Shown here: positions 19,531 through 30,879 of the stretch, in pieces
Layout: each line of letters begins with the position of its first letter
Position numbering within the stretch: the stretch's first letter is position 1
Assembly (NCBI GenBank): GCA_013376985.1
Contig: JACABB010000014.1
Coordinates: 1 to 64,000, forward strand
DNA: 64,000 bases
From: Bacteroidales bacterium
Lineage (GTDB): Bacteria; Bacteroidota; Bacteroidia; Bacteroidales; Tenuifilaceae
Direction: 5' to 3'
Translations under genes and position numbers: made by a program
Notes under the pieces: model-generated
The model's input: the letters and a program-made list of their open reading frames with translations, nothing else
Told to the model about the DNA's origin: nothing
Database searches by the model: none

Positions 19531-19920
19531 ATGGCAAAGAAGACAGGAACAGTAAAGAAGAAAGTAGTAAAAGTAGATCCAGTAGGACAAGCACACATCC
19601 ACTCTTCCTTCAACAATATCATTGTATCCTTAACAAATAGCACAGGACAAGTAATATCTTGGTCGTCATCAGGGAAGATGGGCTTTAGAGGTTCTAAAAA
19701 GAACACTCCTTATGCAGCTCAGACAGCCGCAGCTGATTGCGCAAAAGTAGCTTATGATCTTGGCTTACGTAAAGTTAAGGTTTTTGTGAAGGGTCCCGGC
19801 GCTGGTCGTGAATCTGCAATGCGTACTATTAACGCAACAGGAATTGAAGTTACCGAAATTGTTGACGTGACTCCGCTTCCTCATAATGGATGCCGTCCAC
19901 CCAAGCGTCGTAGGGTTTAA
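19531..19920 (+). CDS. rpsK: 30S ribosomal protein S11
   Basis: S11 (129 residues) lies on the platform of the small subunit. Key stretches are [37 protein letters not shown] and the C-terminal [16 protein letters not shown]. The N-terminus is Lys-rich. It precedes rpsD by 39 bases. Confidence 0.98.
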   Translation: MAKKTGTVKKKVVKVDPVGQAHIHSSFNNIIVSLTNSTGQVISWSSSGKMGFRGSKKNTPYAAQTAAADCAKVAYDLGLRKVKVFVKGPGAGRESAMRTINATGIEVTEIVDVTPLPHNGCRPPKRRRV

Positions 19921-19959
19921 CGGTTTATTAATTAAGTACTCAATAAACTTTTTTAAGTA

Positions 19960-20568
19960 ATGGCAAGATATATTGGACCAAGAACCAGAATAGCCCGTAA
20001 GTTTGGTGAGCCCATTTTCGGACCCGACAAATACTACGAGAAGAAAAATTACCCTCCAGGAATGCACGGGGTAAATAAGAAAAGGAAGAAATTATCCGAA
20101 TATGGCGTACAGCTTCAAGAAAAGCAGAAAGCTAAATTCATTTATGGTGTTCTTGAGAAACAATTCGAGAACTTATTCCATAAAGCATCTCAAAGTAAAG
20201 GTATTACTGGTGAAATTTTAATACAACTTCTTGAAGCTAGGCTCGATAACGTAGTTTATCGTTTGGGAATTGCCCCAACTAGAGCAGCAGCTCGCCAGTT
20301 GGTAAGCCACAGGCATATCACTGTAAACGGTAAGGTTGTAAACATCGCATCATTTACTTTGAAAAAAGGTGATATAGTAGCGGTTCGTGAAAGATCAAAA
20401 TCTTTGGAAGTAATCCAAGATGCTACATCATCTAACCGTCATACCAAATATTCATGGCTAGAATGGGATAAGGATTCTTTTGCAGGAAAATACATCAATG
20501 TGCCTGAAAGGTCAGAGATTCCAGAGAACATTAAGGAGCAGTTAATTGTTGAACTTTATTCTAAGTAA
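19960..20568 (+). CDS. rpsD: 30S ribosomal protein S4, zinc-independent form
   Basis: S4 (202 residues) nucleates assembly of the small-subunit body and affects fidelity. The N-terminal region has no Cys cluster ([18 protein letters not shown]), so it is the form without zinc. The S4 RNA-binding domain is clear in [13 protein letters not shown] and [15 protein letters not shown]. It is part of the alpha block, 15 bases before rpoA. In E. coli S4 represses this block, but I cannot identify a target here. Confidence 0.98.
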   Translation: MARYIGPRTRIARKFGEPIFGPDKYYEKKNYPPGMHGVNKKRKKLSEYGVQLQEKQKAKFIYGVLEKQFENLFHKASQSKGITGEILIQLLEARLDNVVYRLGIAPTRAAARQLVSHRHITVNGKVVNIASFTLKKGDIVAVRERSKSLEVIQDATSSNRHTKYSWLEWDKDSFAGKYINVPERSEIPENIKEQLIVELYSK

Positions 20569-20583
20569 AAATACCTATACCAT

Positions 20584-21576
20584 ATGGCTATACTGGCATT
20601 TCAAAAACCCGATAAGGTTATTATGCTTGAATCTACCGAACAATACGGTAAGTTTGAGTTTCGTCCTCTTGAGCCAGGCTATGGTATCACGGTGGGCAAT
20701 GCTTTGAGGAGAATCCTTCTTTCTTCACTTGAAGGATATGCCATAATCTGGATAAAAGTTTCTGGTGTAGATCACGAATTCACAACTATCCCAGGCGTTA
20801 TGGAGGATGTTACTGAAATTGTGCTCAACTTAAAGCAAATTCGTTTTAAAAGAACTGTTGATGGTGAAGATTTTGAAAAGGTTACCGTTAATATTTCTGG
20901 ACAAAGTGAGTTAAAAGCAGGATATTTATCAAATTTTCTCAGCAAATTCAAGGTATTAAACCCTGATTTAGTTATTTGTAGAATGGATCCTGATGTTAAA
21001 TTGGAAATCGAGTTTTTTATTAATAAGGGTCGTGGGTATATTCCATCAGAGGAGAATAAACCTGAAGATGGAGAATTTGGAATTGTTCCGATTGATTCTA
21101 TTCATACTCCGATTAAGAACGTGAGATACTCGATTGAAAACTACCGTGTTGAGCAAAAGACTGATTACGAGAAGCTTATTATGGAGATATTCACGGATGG
21201 TTCAATTCATCCAAAGGATGCTCTGAAAGAAGCTGCAAAAATTCTCATCTATCACTTTATGTTGTTCTCAGATGAGAAAATAACAATTGATACCGATGAT
21301 AAATATTCAAACGAGGAATTTGATGAAGAGGTGTTGCATATGCGTCAGCTTCTCAAAAATAAACTCGTTGATTTAGATTTATCTGTTCGTGCTCTTAATT
21401 GTTTAAAAGCAGCGGATGTTGAGACATTAGGCCAGTTGGTCTCATTCAATAAGAATGACCTGCTTAAATTTAGAAACTTTGGTAAGAAATCTCTTACTGA
21501 ATTAGAAGATCTGCTGGAGGCAATGAATCTATCCTTCGGTATGGATATTACAAAATATAAACTTGACAAGGATTAA
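20584..21576 (+). CDS. rpoA: RNA polymerase alpha subunit
   Basis: Alpha (330 residues) has the assembly domain at about 1-230 and the C-terminal domain at about 250-320. Typical parts are [22 protein letters not shown], ending in the dimer helix, and in the C-terminal domain [22 protein letters not shown] with the DNA-binding helix-hairpin [17 protein letters not shown]. The C-terminal domain is complete, so UP-element and activator contacts are possible. It lies between rpsD and rplQ (5 bases). Confidence 0.98.
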   Translation: MAILAFQKPDKVIMLESTEQYGKFEFRPLEPGYGITVGNALRRILLSSLEGYAIIWIKVSGVDHEFTTIPGVMEDVTEIVLNLKQIRFKRTVDGEDFEKVTVNISGQSELKAGYLSNFLSKFKVLNPDLVICRMDPDVKLEIEFFINKGRGYIPSEENKPEDGEFGIVPIDSIHTPIKNVRYSIENYRVEQKTDYEKLIMEIFTDGSIHPKDALKEAAKILIYHFMLFSDEKITIDTDDKYSNEEFDEEVLHMRQLLKNKLVDLDLSVRALNCLKAADVETLGQLVSFNKNDLLKFRNFGKKSLTELEDLLEAMNLSFGMDITKYKLDKD

Positions 21577-21581
21577 TTGCG

Positions 21582-22076
21582 ATGAGACATAATAAGAAGA
21601 TTAACCATTTAGGTAGGACTCATTCTCACCGTAAGGCGATGCTAGCAAATATGGCAACTTCGTTGATTCTTAAAAAAAGAATTACTACTACGGTTGCAAA
21701 AGCAAAAGCATTAAGAACTTATGTAGAGCCTTTAATTACAAAAGGTAAGAACGATACAACACATTCGCGTCGTACTGTATTTAGTTATTTAAAAGATAAG
21801 TATGCGGTTTCAGAATTATTTCGTGATGTGGCTGTGAAAGTTGCTGACCGTCCAGGTGGTTATACCCGTATACTTAAAACGGGTACTCGTTTTGGTGATA
21901 GTGCCGAGATGTGCATTATCGAATTAGTTGATTACAACACAACTTACGTGAAAGAATCTGCTAAACCAGTAGCGAAGAAAACACGTCGTGGTGCAAAACC
22001 TAAAAAGACTGAAACTGTAGCTGAAACCAAAATTGAAGAAACTCATCAGGAATCAACTGAAGAGAAGTCAGAGTAA
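21582..22076 (+). CDS. rplQ: 50S ribosomal protein L17
   Basis: L17 (164 residues) has the standard core of about 115 residues ([20 protein letters not shown] at the start, and [18 protein letters not shown]). A charged tail of about 45 residues rich in Lys, Thr and Glu follows, probably disordered. Such tails are common in this phylum. It is the last gene of the ribosomal cluster and is followed by a terminator at 22099-22132. Confidence 0.97.
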   Translation: MRHNKKINHLGRTHSHRKAMLANMATSLILKKRITTTVAKAKALRTYVEPLITKGKNDTTHSRRTVFSYLKDKYAVSELFRDVAVKVADRPGGYTRILKTGTRFGDSAEMCIIELVDYNTTYVKESAKPVAKKTRRGAKPKKTETVAETKIEETHQESTEEKSE

Positions 22077-22098
22077 TTAAGTATTATTGCTGGATATC

Positions 22099-23467
<1,369 letters not shown>

Positions 23468-23486
23468 ATATTTTTGTTTATACTTA

Positions 23487-23517
23487 AATAAGGTTTCAGG
23501 TTAACTGAAACCTTATT
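23487..23517 (+). terminator. Terminator of eno
   Basis: A perfect 13-bp stem, AATAAGGTTTCAG (23487-23499) with CTGAAACCTTATT (23505-23517), encloses a 5-base loop. It lies 19 bases past the eno stop. The trailing sequence is CTTTATAT, a modest T tract. Confidence 0.75.
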
Positions 23518-23549
23518 CTTTATATATACAAATCAACGATTTGTGAATA

Positions 23550-25448
23550 ATGGCATATAAGAGTTTAGGTGAATTCATTCAGGTGCTTGAGCAAAAAGGA
23601 GAACTGATACGAATAAAAGGGTTCGTGGATACTGATTTGGAGATAACTGAAATAGTTGATCGTTTTTCTAAGCAACCTGATGGGGGAAAGGCACTATTGT
23701 TTGAAAATACGGGAACTGATTTCCCCGTTCTTATAAACCTTTATGGCTCGTTGAAGAGAATGTCTTTGGCTTTAGGAGTGGATAATTTAGATGATATTGG
23801 TGGGCGAATTGAATCATTGTTCAAAGAATTATTAAGCCCAAGAGAATCTTTTTTGGAGAAGATAAAATTTTTACCCCACCTCAAATCAATGTCGAATTGG
23901 ATGCCAATGATTGTGTCTGGAAGAGGTGTTTGTCAGGAGGTAATCAATTTAGATCCAGATATCAATAAAATACCCATTCTAAGATGCTGGCCATTCGATG
24001 GTGGTAAGTTTATCACCCTACCGATGGTAAATACAAAGGATCCGACTACAGGAGTTAGAAATGTTGGGATGTATCGAATGCAGGTTTTTGGGCCAAAGGA
24101 AACAGGAATGCATTGGCATCGCCATAAGGTTGGTGCTAGGCATTATAATGAGTATAAAGCACAGGGAAAACTTATGCCCGTTGTTGTTGCTTTGGGAGGT
24201 GATCCTGTATATACCTATTCTGCAACGGCTCCATTACCTGATAATCTAGATGAGTACATTCTTGCAGGTTTTTTACGAAAGAAGAAGGTACGGCTTGTTA
24301 AGTGTATAACAGTGGATCTTGAAGTACCAGAAGATGTCGATTTTGTAATTGAGGGTTATGTTGATCCAAGCGAGGAGCTAATATGGGAGGGTCCATTTGG
24401 AGATCATACGGGATTTTACTCTCTTGCGGATTGGTATCCTCGGTTTCATATTACCTGCATTACTCATCGAAGAAAAGCAGTATACCCCGCTACAATTGTG
24501 GGAGTACCGCCAATGGAAGATGCTTATATTGCAAAAGCAACCGAACGAATATTCTTATCCCCAATAAGGATGTCGATGCTTCCAGAGCTTGAAGATATGA
24601 ACCTTCCATTCGAGGGTGTTGCACACAATATCTCCGTTGTTAAGATAAAGCACAGTTTTCCTGGTCATGCCTACAAAGTAATGAATGCCCTTTGGGGAGC
24701 AGGACAAATGATGTTTAATAAAATATTAGTTGCAGTTGATGGCGGTATAGATATTCACAATGCTTTACATCTTGGACAGGTTATTTCAAGCCAAGTTAAC
24801 ATTGGAAACGATATATTTTTAAGCAAGGGACCTTTAGATGTCCTTGACCATTCATCGGAACAGCCATGTTTTGGTAGTAAAATCTTTATTGATGCTACTT
24901 CAAAAAAAAATGAAGGAAATGACTACATAACGAAACTTGATAAAGAGAGTATCGCGGAAGACTTTTCGCCATTACCTGATGGCGTAAGCGCTTTTAATTC
25001 TTCGCTAATATCACACAATATATCAGTATTAGTTGTGTCAATTAACAAATTGGAAGTGTTGAATACAAGAGAGTTAGTTTCTAGATTGTTTAGATTGAAT
25101 TCGCTATGCGACCTTAAAGCGATAATTGTTGTTGATAAGGAGATAGATTTAAATAATATTTCATTGGTTATTTGGTATTTAGCAAGTAATTACGATCCAC
25201 AGAGGGATACTTTTTTTATAAGAGATTCTGAGGGTAAGGTAAATCATGTGGCATTTGATGGGACAAGAAAAGTTTACGCTTCTGACAAACCAAATAGGGA
25301 TTGGCCAAATGTAGTGATGATGAATTCGGATACGATTAAAAGAATAAACTACAAATGGGCAAATCTTGATTTGGGTAATTTTATTACTTCACCTTCTTTG
25401 GAGCTACAACAACTTCAGTTGGGAGCAGATGCTATAATAAAAGTATAG
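23550..25448 (+). CDS. UbiD-family decarboxylase, probably menaquinone-related
   Basis: The protein has 632 residues and the UbiD fold, whose members use prenylated FMN made by UbiX to decarboxylate unsaturated or aromatic acids. The family blocks are visible: VGMYRMQVFGPKETGMHWHRHK for cofactor binding, VIEGYVDPSEELIWEGPFGDHTGFY with the acidic catalytic region, and GVPPMEDAYIAKATER. It is longer than E. coli UbiD (about 497), with an extra C-terminal part after about residue 490. Long forms are common in Bacteroidota and are usually annotated as menaquinone-biosynthesis decarboxylases. The substrate cannot be read from the sequence. No UbiX or other menaquinone gene is in the window. It appears to stand alone between the eno terminator and the next gene. 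Confidence 0.88.
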   Translation: MAYKSLGEFIQVLEQKGELIRIKGFVDTDLEITEIVDRFSKQPDGGKALLFENTGTDFPVLINLYGSLKRMSLALGVDNLDDIGGRIESLFKELLSPRESFLEKIKFLPHLKSMSNWMPMIVSGRGVCQEVINLDPDINKIPILRCWPFDGGKFITLPMVNTKDPTTGVRNVGMYRMQVFGPKETGMHWHRHKVGARHYNEYKAQGKLMPVVVALGGDPVYTYSATAPLPDNLDEYILAGFLRKKKVRLVKCITVDLEVPEDVDFVIEGYVDPSEELIWEGPFGDHTGFYSLADWYPRFHITCITHRRKAVYPATIVGVPPMEDAYIAKATERIFLSPIRMSMLPELEDMNLPFEGVAHNISVVKIKHSFPGHAYKVMNALWGAGQMMFNKILVAVDGGIDIHNALHLGQVISSQVNIGNDIFLSKGPLDVLDHSSEQPCFGSKIFIDATSKKNEGNDYITKLDKESIAEDFSPLPDGVSAFNSSLISHNISVLVVSINKLEVLNTRELVSRLFRLNSLCDLKAIIVVDKEIDLNNISLVIWYLASNYDPQRDTFFIRDSEGKVNHVAFDGTRKVYASDKPNRDWPNVVMMNSDTIKRINYKWANLDLGNFITSPSLELQQLQLGADAIIKV

Positions 25449-25584
25449 TTTAATAATTCAAGGTGGTTTTTATTGAGATGTTTTGTATAGAAAAATTGAT
25501 TTTACAGATAGAAATTACAATTATGATAAAATGTTTATAGAATCAGGGAAAGTGTATTTTATTTTTCATATTTTAGCCTGACCT

Positions 25585-28500
25585 ATGAAGTGTTTATCTC
25601 GTTTTTTTAATTCAGTTACCATTCTGCTTATTGCTATTAATATAGCTATTCCAATAAGTAGTATGGCTATTAGTGTTAATTTGTATAATGTAGATAATGG
25701 ATTGACACAATCAGCCATAACGGGAGTAATACAAGATTCATACGGTTTTTTGTGGATTGCAACACAGGATGGATTAAATCGCTACGATGGTTATTATTTT
25801 AAAACATACCGGAACAACCCTCTTGACTCTAGTAGTTTATCGAATAATTCTATCAATTCTATTTGTGAAGATCGAAATGGAAATATTTGGTTAGGTACTA
25901 ATCTCGGATTAAGTGTACTCTCAAGAAAATCAGGCAAATTTATCAATTATTATAGCAAAATTAATGATCCACTGACCCTTAGCGATAATAGGATATATAC
26001 AGTTTATGAGGATAAGGAGGGTGTTGTTTGGATAAAAACAGTTTCGTCCATTGATAAATTTAACCCTAAAGACAATACTTTTACTCGTTACCCTCATTAT
26101 AATGATCTTTTCACTTTTTCTACTGATCCAGGTGATTTTGATATTTTTGAGGATTCTCAAGGTATTCTTTGGGTGGGAACGAAAGATGGTTTATGCTTTT
26201 TCGATAGGACACTTAAAATTTTCAAGCGATTTTCAAACGACCCTGCTGATACAAAATCTATAAGCAACGATAAGATTAAGGATATTTTTGAAGACTCAAA
26301 TGGTAATCTGTGGATTGGTACAGAAAATGGATTAAACCTGTATAATCGTAGAACAAATAAGTTTGTAAGATTCTTTACGAAATCAGATAAGAATAACAAA
26401 CTTAAAAGTTCAATAATTAATGTAATAACAGAAGATAAAGCAGGATTCCTATGGCTAGGAACTGATATTGGTTTTTCCAGTTTTGATTTTAAAAACCATG
26501 TTCTTATAAATTACAACGACTTTAATGCCAACGGGGAGAAGCATATTGCCTCCTCTGTTCAATCAATCTGCGTGGATAGAACAGGTATTCTTTGGATTGG
26601 CTCATTTCAGGGGCTGATCAAGATAGATAGAAAGCCACTAAAATTTAACCTCTTCTCAAAAGATTCTTTAGGTAATCCATTGTTTGCAAATAATATAATT
26701 GCTTCGATTTCGAAGGATAATTTGGGGTACATATGGGTAGGAACTTGGGGTGCTGGTTTATTTCAATTTGACCCTAAAACGGGTGAGAAAAACTTGTTTT
26801 CCTATAGCTCTGCAAAGAGGCATATCTGTAATGATTTTGTTCATTCGAGTTATATAAATCAGCAAAATGAATTATTAATTGGCACACGTGATGGTGTCGA
26901 ACTGTTTTTGCCTGATAAAAAAGAGTTTGTTGATTATTTTGCCTTTAAGGAGATAAATACTTATGGGTTGTTCAGAAATAACAGAGTCTATTCATTTGCG
27001 GAAGACAAGAATGGTTGTTTATGGATCGCAACTAAAATAGGATTATATCAGATCAAGGATAAAACATTGGTTGGATTTTGCAACGATCCAATGGATTCCA
27101 CAACTATTACTTCTGGTGAAGTATATGATGTAATAGTGGATAATAAGGGGTGTGTTTGGGCTGGAACTCTAAATGGATTAAATAAAATTGATCCAAATAG
27201 TCAAAAAATATTCCGTTTTGTTAGAAAACTTGGCTTTTCTGGAAACCAACTTGTTTCCAATGAAATAATGTGTTTGCACGAAGATTCTAAAGCTTTTATT
27301 TGGGTGGGTACAAGTAACGGATTACATAGATTTGACCCGTATACTAATAATTTTAAACTTTTTACAGAAGATGACGGATTGCCGAACAATATAATATACT
27401 CAATTGAAGAGGATGGTAAGGGAAGGATTTGGGTGAGTACTAACTGGGGTTTAGCAGTATTAAGCCCAGAAACAGACCTGATTAAATCTTATGATGTGGC
27501 AGATGGACTTCAAAGTCAAGAGTTCAATGTTGGATCAAGTTATAAATCAAAATCAGGAGAAATTTTATTTGGAGGTATATCAGGATTTAATTCTTTTTTT
27601 CCAGACTCAATTAAAGTAAATAAACAAATTCCAAAAATTGCAATAACATCATTTGATATTTTGGGTAGAAAAGATAGAAAAGTGATGTCCGTTGAGGGTT
27701 TAGACGAAATTGAAATATCAAAGGAGGCGAGTGCATTTACAATTGAATTCTCTATTCTTGACTTTAGTCGTCCTGAAAAAAATCATTATGCTTATCGCAT
27801 GAAAGGGCTTTCTGATCAGTGGATTGATTTAGGAACAAAACACTCAGCAACCTTTTCAAATCTAAATGCTGGAACATATTTCTTTACTGTAAAAGGTTCA
27901 AATAGTGATATGACCTGGAATGAGGAGGGTAAAACGCTTAAGATTATTGTAAATATACTGTTTTGGAGAAGCAATGTTGCCTATGGGCTATACGGATTTC
28001 TGGCATTAATCACTATTATTTTTTATTTGCGAAATAGAACAAAGCACTATAGAAGGACTAATCAATTTCTTAAAGAGAGAGAATATGCGATGTCCAAGGT
28101 GGAGAAGCAGAAAGAGGAGCTCATTTTAAAAAATAAAAGTATAACCGATAGTATCAATTATGCTAAACGCCTTCAGGAGGCAATAATGCCTTCGGTTGCA
28201 CATTTTAAAAAATTGTTACCCGATTCGTTTCTACTATATATGCCCAAAGATATTGTTAGTGGCGATTTTTACTGGGTTAACGAAACAAAAAATAAAATTT
28301 TTGTGGCAGCCGTAGATTGCACTGGACATGGAGTACCCGGTGCGTTTATGTCTATAATAGGGATTGAACTTTTGCGAAATATTACTAATAATCAGGGAGT
28401 AAATGATGCCGCAGAAATTCTCAATAGATTGAATACTGGTGTGATTCAGACCTTTAGCAAGGATTATTCCGAGAATAGTTCATTGGTTAAAGATGGCATG

Positions 28501-28917
28501 GATGTTTCTTTTTGTATCATCGATAAGGAAAATAATATTCTCCAATTTGCAGGAGCTTTTAGTAATTTATATTTAATTCGTGATAGTAAGATTACTGAAA
28601 TTAAGGGTGATAGATATTCTGTTGGTATGGGAAATTTATCCGAAAAACAGTTGTTTAGCAGCCATTATATCCCTATACAACCAGAGGATATGATTTATAT
28701 ATTTACCGATGGTTATGCCGATCAATTTGGGGGGGTAGATAATAAAAAATATAAATTTCGTCGTTTTAGACATCTCCTTTTAAATATTCATAAATTTCCA
28801 CTTGAAACCCAGCGGCAATACATTGAGGATAGTATTAATGAGTGGAAGGGTAAAAATGATCAAGTTGACGATATACTTATTATAGGCATCAAACCCGATT
28901 TGAGTTGCCTATTTTAG
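25585..28917 (+). CDS. Propeller sensor with Y_Y_Y domain and SpoIIE-type phosphatase output
   Basis: This is a 1110-residue membrane protein. A signal sequence or first helix lies at 8-28. Residues about 30-680 form repeated propeller blades with the recurring pattern DxxGxLWIGT..GL (for example FLWIATQDGLNRYDG and NLWIGTENGLNLYN). A Y_Y_Y domain at about 685-788 contains YAYRMKGLSDQWIDLG. One membrane helix (about 795-815) is followed by a short coiled coil. A PP2C-like SpoIIE domain (about 850-1108) has DIVSGDFYW and VDCTGHGVPGAFMS, with the Asp residues expected to bind metal. The periplasmic half is typical of the hybrid two-component sensors of Bacteroidota, but here the output is a Ser/Thr phosphatase instead of a kinase. 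A likely substrate class is a phosphorylated STAS or SiaC-type protein, and one SiaC-like gene is at 36782-37210. It faces the minus-strand kinase at 28931 with only 13 bases between the stops. Confidence 0.9.
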   Translation: MKCLSRFFNSVTILLIAINIAIPISSMAISVNLYNVDNGLTQSAITGVIQDSYGFLWIATQDGLNRYDGYYFKTYRNNPLDSSSLSNNSINSICEDRNGNIWLGTNLGLSVLSRKSGKFINYYSKINDPLTLSDNRIYTVYEDKEGVVWIKTVSSIDKFNPKDNTFTRYPHYNDLFTFSTDPGDFDIFEDSQGILWVGTKDGLCFFDRTLKIFKRFSNDPADTKSISNDKIKDIFEDSNGNLWIGTENGLNLYNRRTNKFVRFFTKSDKNNKLKSSIINVITEDKAGFLWLGTDIGFSSFDFKNHVLINYNDFNANGEKHIASSVQSICVDRTGILWIGSFQGLIKIDRKPLKFNLFSKDSLGNPLFANNIIASISKDNLGYIWVGTWGAGLFQFDPKTGEKNLFSYSSAKRHICNDFVHSSYINQQNELLIGTRDGVELFLPDKKEFVDYFAFKEINTYGLFRNNRVYSFAEDKNGCLWIATKIGLYQIKDKTLVGFCNDPMDSTTITSGEVYDVIVDNKGCVWAGTLNGLNKIDPNSQKIFRFVRKLGFSGNQLVSNEIMCLHEDSKAFIWVGTSNGLHRFDPYTNNFKLFTEDDGLPNNIIYSIEEDGKGRIWVSTNWGLAVLSPETDLIKSYDVADGLQSQEFNVGSSYKSKSGEILFGGISGFNSFFPDSIKVNKQIPKIAITSFDILGRKDRKVMSVEGLDEIEISKEASAFTIEFSILDFSRPEKNHYAYRMKGLSDQWIDLGTKHSATFSNLNAGTYFFTVKGSNSDMTWNEEGKTLKIIVNILFWRSNVAYGLYGFLALITIIFYLRNRTKHYRRTNQFLKEREYAMSKVEKQKEELILKNKSITDSINYAKRLQEAIMPSVAHFKKLLPDSFLLYMPKDIVSGDFYWVNETKNKIFVAAVDCTGHGVPGAFMSIIGIELLRNITNNQGVNDAAEILNRLNTGVIQTFSKDYSENSSLVKDGMDVSFCIIDKENNILQFAGAFSNLYLIRDSKITEIKGDRYSVGMGNLSEKQLFSSHYIPIQPEDMIYIFTDGYADQFGGVDNKKYKFRRFRHLLLNIHKFPLETQRQYIEDSINEWKGKNDQVDDILIIGIKPDLSCLF

Positions 28918-28930
28918 TAATACTGCTTTA

Positions 28931-30685
28931 TTACTTAAGTAAACTTTTCATTTTTTGAATCAGTACTTCAATTTGGAAGGGTTTGCTGATATATTCATCC
29001 ATTCCTGCTTCAATACATTCTTCTTTATCCCCAAGCAGAGCATTTGCAGTAATAGCAATTATTGGTGTATGAGAATTTGTGCTTGCTTCAATTTCCCTGA
29101 TTTTTTTTGTGGCTACAATGCCATTCAATATTGGCATTTGAATATCCATTAGAATAATATCATACTTACTTGTGCCGAATTTATCAAGGGCTTCTTTGCC
29201 ATTGTTTGCTATCTCTATATTCTTAACCAATTTTTTCAAGCTAAGAATTACTATTTTCTGGTTTATGAGGTTGTCTTCAACCAACAATACATTGGCATTT
29301 TCAAGTTCTATCGATGTATGTGCTTGGTGTTTGTCTTTTACAATGCTTTCTTCTTTGGGCTCTATAGGCTTATCATCAATGGTGTCGATATTTTTTTTGA
29401 GGTTATACGGAAAAGTAAAAATAGCATTTTCAGCTGTTAGCGAGATGCTTAATTTTCCGCCGTTACTTTCAATTAATTTTTGAGTGATATTTAGGTCAAG
29501 TAATTCAATGTATATTTGGGTACTAGCTGATGTGTAAGTTGTTTCATTTGTAATGAATTGACTATGATTCTCATTAATCGGGAGCATTATCGGTTTATTA
29601 CTCTTAAGTTCAAAATATAGTTCAATAAGTTCCTGACTTTCTTTGCTCTTTCCAATCTTAATATCAATATGTATTTTATTGCTGCTTTTGTTTTTGATAA
29701 TATTCTCAACTATATTCAGGAAGATTTGCTTAATTTTAACGGGATCACCAAAGTAGTTTTTTGGTAAGTTTTCATCAATTTTATAGTTAAAGGATATATT
29801 ATTGAAACTTTGTGATGTGAATAGATTTAGTGTATTATTAATAGTTGTTTGAAGGTTGAAATTGATATTGAAGTCGCTATTATCTCTTATATCTATATTT
29901 GATATTTCAACCATGCTGTTTAAAACATTTACCAGGTTATTGGTTGAGGCTTGAATAGTATCGATCATATCTCGTTGCTTATCGTCAAGTTCGGAACCTG
30001 CGAGAATGTTTGAGATGACCATTATGTTGTTCAGGGGTGTCCTAATTTGGTGAGACAGCTTAGCTATAAACTCCTCATTTAACTTATTGGCATTTTTTTC
30101 ATTTAGAACCTCCATTTCAGAACTTTGCATCATTTTAACCTTAATTGCCTCAAAAAGATTGGCAAGAATAATTGCAGCAAAATAAGAAATGATAAAGAAT
30201 AATTTATATGATAATGGTTGATGGTAAGAGGTGTTAATATCTAATGGAATGAAAAAAATGAGGAAACATAGAACACCAAAAGCAATTGAGAAATAACTCC
30301 CTTTATTAAAGCCGAGCATTGAAATAGTTAAAAAAGGAAATAAACCAAATAATAGAGATCCAACTACTCCCATATTGCAATAAAAAACGGATGTAAGCAG
30401 CCCAATTCCGCTAATTATAGTAGTAAGTATATCAAGTCCAATGGTGTTTTTTCTTTTAATAGCAAGGCTTAAGTTTATGGATATGATAAAGGCCGTGAAA
30501 ACGGATACTAGCATCAGTATAATACTATCTAGGAGAAGAATTGCAAAAAATGATTGGATTAAAAAGAAAACTATTATAACAAGGCTTGAAAAGTTAAATT
30601 GAATCAATTTAAAGAAGGTATCTTTTTCGCATTTTCCCTCTAAGTTGAAGGAAGAAATTTTTAGCATTTCATGGGCTAAATTCAT
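28931..30685 (-). CDS. Hybrid histidine kinase with degenerate ATP-binding domain
   Basis: This 584-residue protein has about six membrane helices in the first 185 residues. A HisKA domain with an intact H-box (AKLSHQIRTPLNN, His near 211) follows, then a HATPase-like region at about 300-440 and a receiver domain at about 462-582. The receiver is complete: VEDN acidic pair, ILMDIQMP phospho-Asp, ITAN and the SKPF Lys. The ATPase region keeps an N-box-like NIVENIIKNK. However, where DxGxG is expected it reads ELKSNKP, and where GTGLGL is expected it reads STQIYIELLDL. The terminal GGKLSIS and FTFPYNL strands show the fold continues in frame, so this is not a frameshift. It may lack kinase activity and act as a phosphatase, a receiver scaffold or a dimer partner. 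No DNA-binding output is present. Confidence 0.85.
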   Translation of the reverse strand: MNLAHEMLKISSFNLEGKCEKDTFFKLIQFNFSSLVIIVFFLIQSFFAILLLDSIILMLVSVFTAFIISINLSLAIKRKNTIGLDILTTIISGIGLLTSVFYCNMGVVGSLLFGLFPFLTISMLGFNKGSYFSIAFGVLCFLIFFIPLDINTSYHQPLSYKLFFIISYFAAIILANLFEAIKVKMMQSSEMEVLNEKNANKLNEEFIAKLSHQIRTPLNNIMVISNILAGSELDDKQRDMIDTIQASTNNLVNVLNSMVEISNIDIRDNSDFNINFNLQTTINNTLNLFTSQSFNNISFNYKIDENLPKNYFGDPVKIKQIFLNIVENIIKNKSSNKIHIDIKIGKSKESQELIELYFELKSNKPIMLPINENHSQFITNETTYTSASTQIYIELLDLNITQKLIESNGGKLSISLTAENAIFTFPYNLKKNIDTIDDKPIEPKEESIVKDKHQAHTSIELENANVLLVEDNLINQKIVILSLKKLVKNIEIANNGKEALDKFGTSKYDIILMDIQMPILNGIVATKKIREIEASTNSHTPIIAITANALLGDKEECIEAGMDEYISKPFQIEVLIQKMKSLLK

Positions 30686-30879
30686 CTGGAATTAATTTAA
30701 AGGTAATTGTACCGTGTTGATTTGTTGGAAAATAATCAAAATAAACTGATTCCTCAAACAAAAAATACAGCTATTTAAATATACGCAACTATTCAAAGTT
30801 TGCAAAGAAATGAATACAGATTATTATTAATCGAAGTTTTCCGATAAGTAGGGTTAGCTTATAAATATAAAAAAGAGAA

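Noticed and set aside
28916-28935. Hairpin AGTAATA/TATTACT between the convergent phosphatase and kinase genes
   Set aside because: It has only seven A/T-rich pairs and no convincing T tract, so it is too weak to call a terminator.
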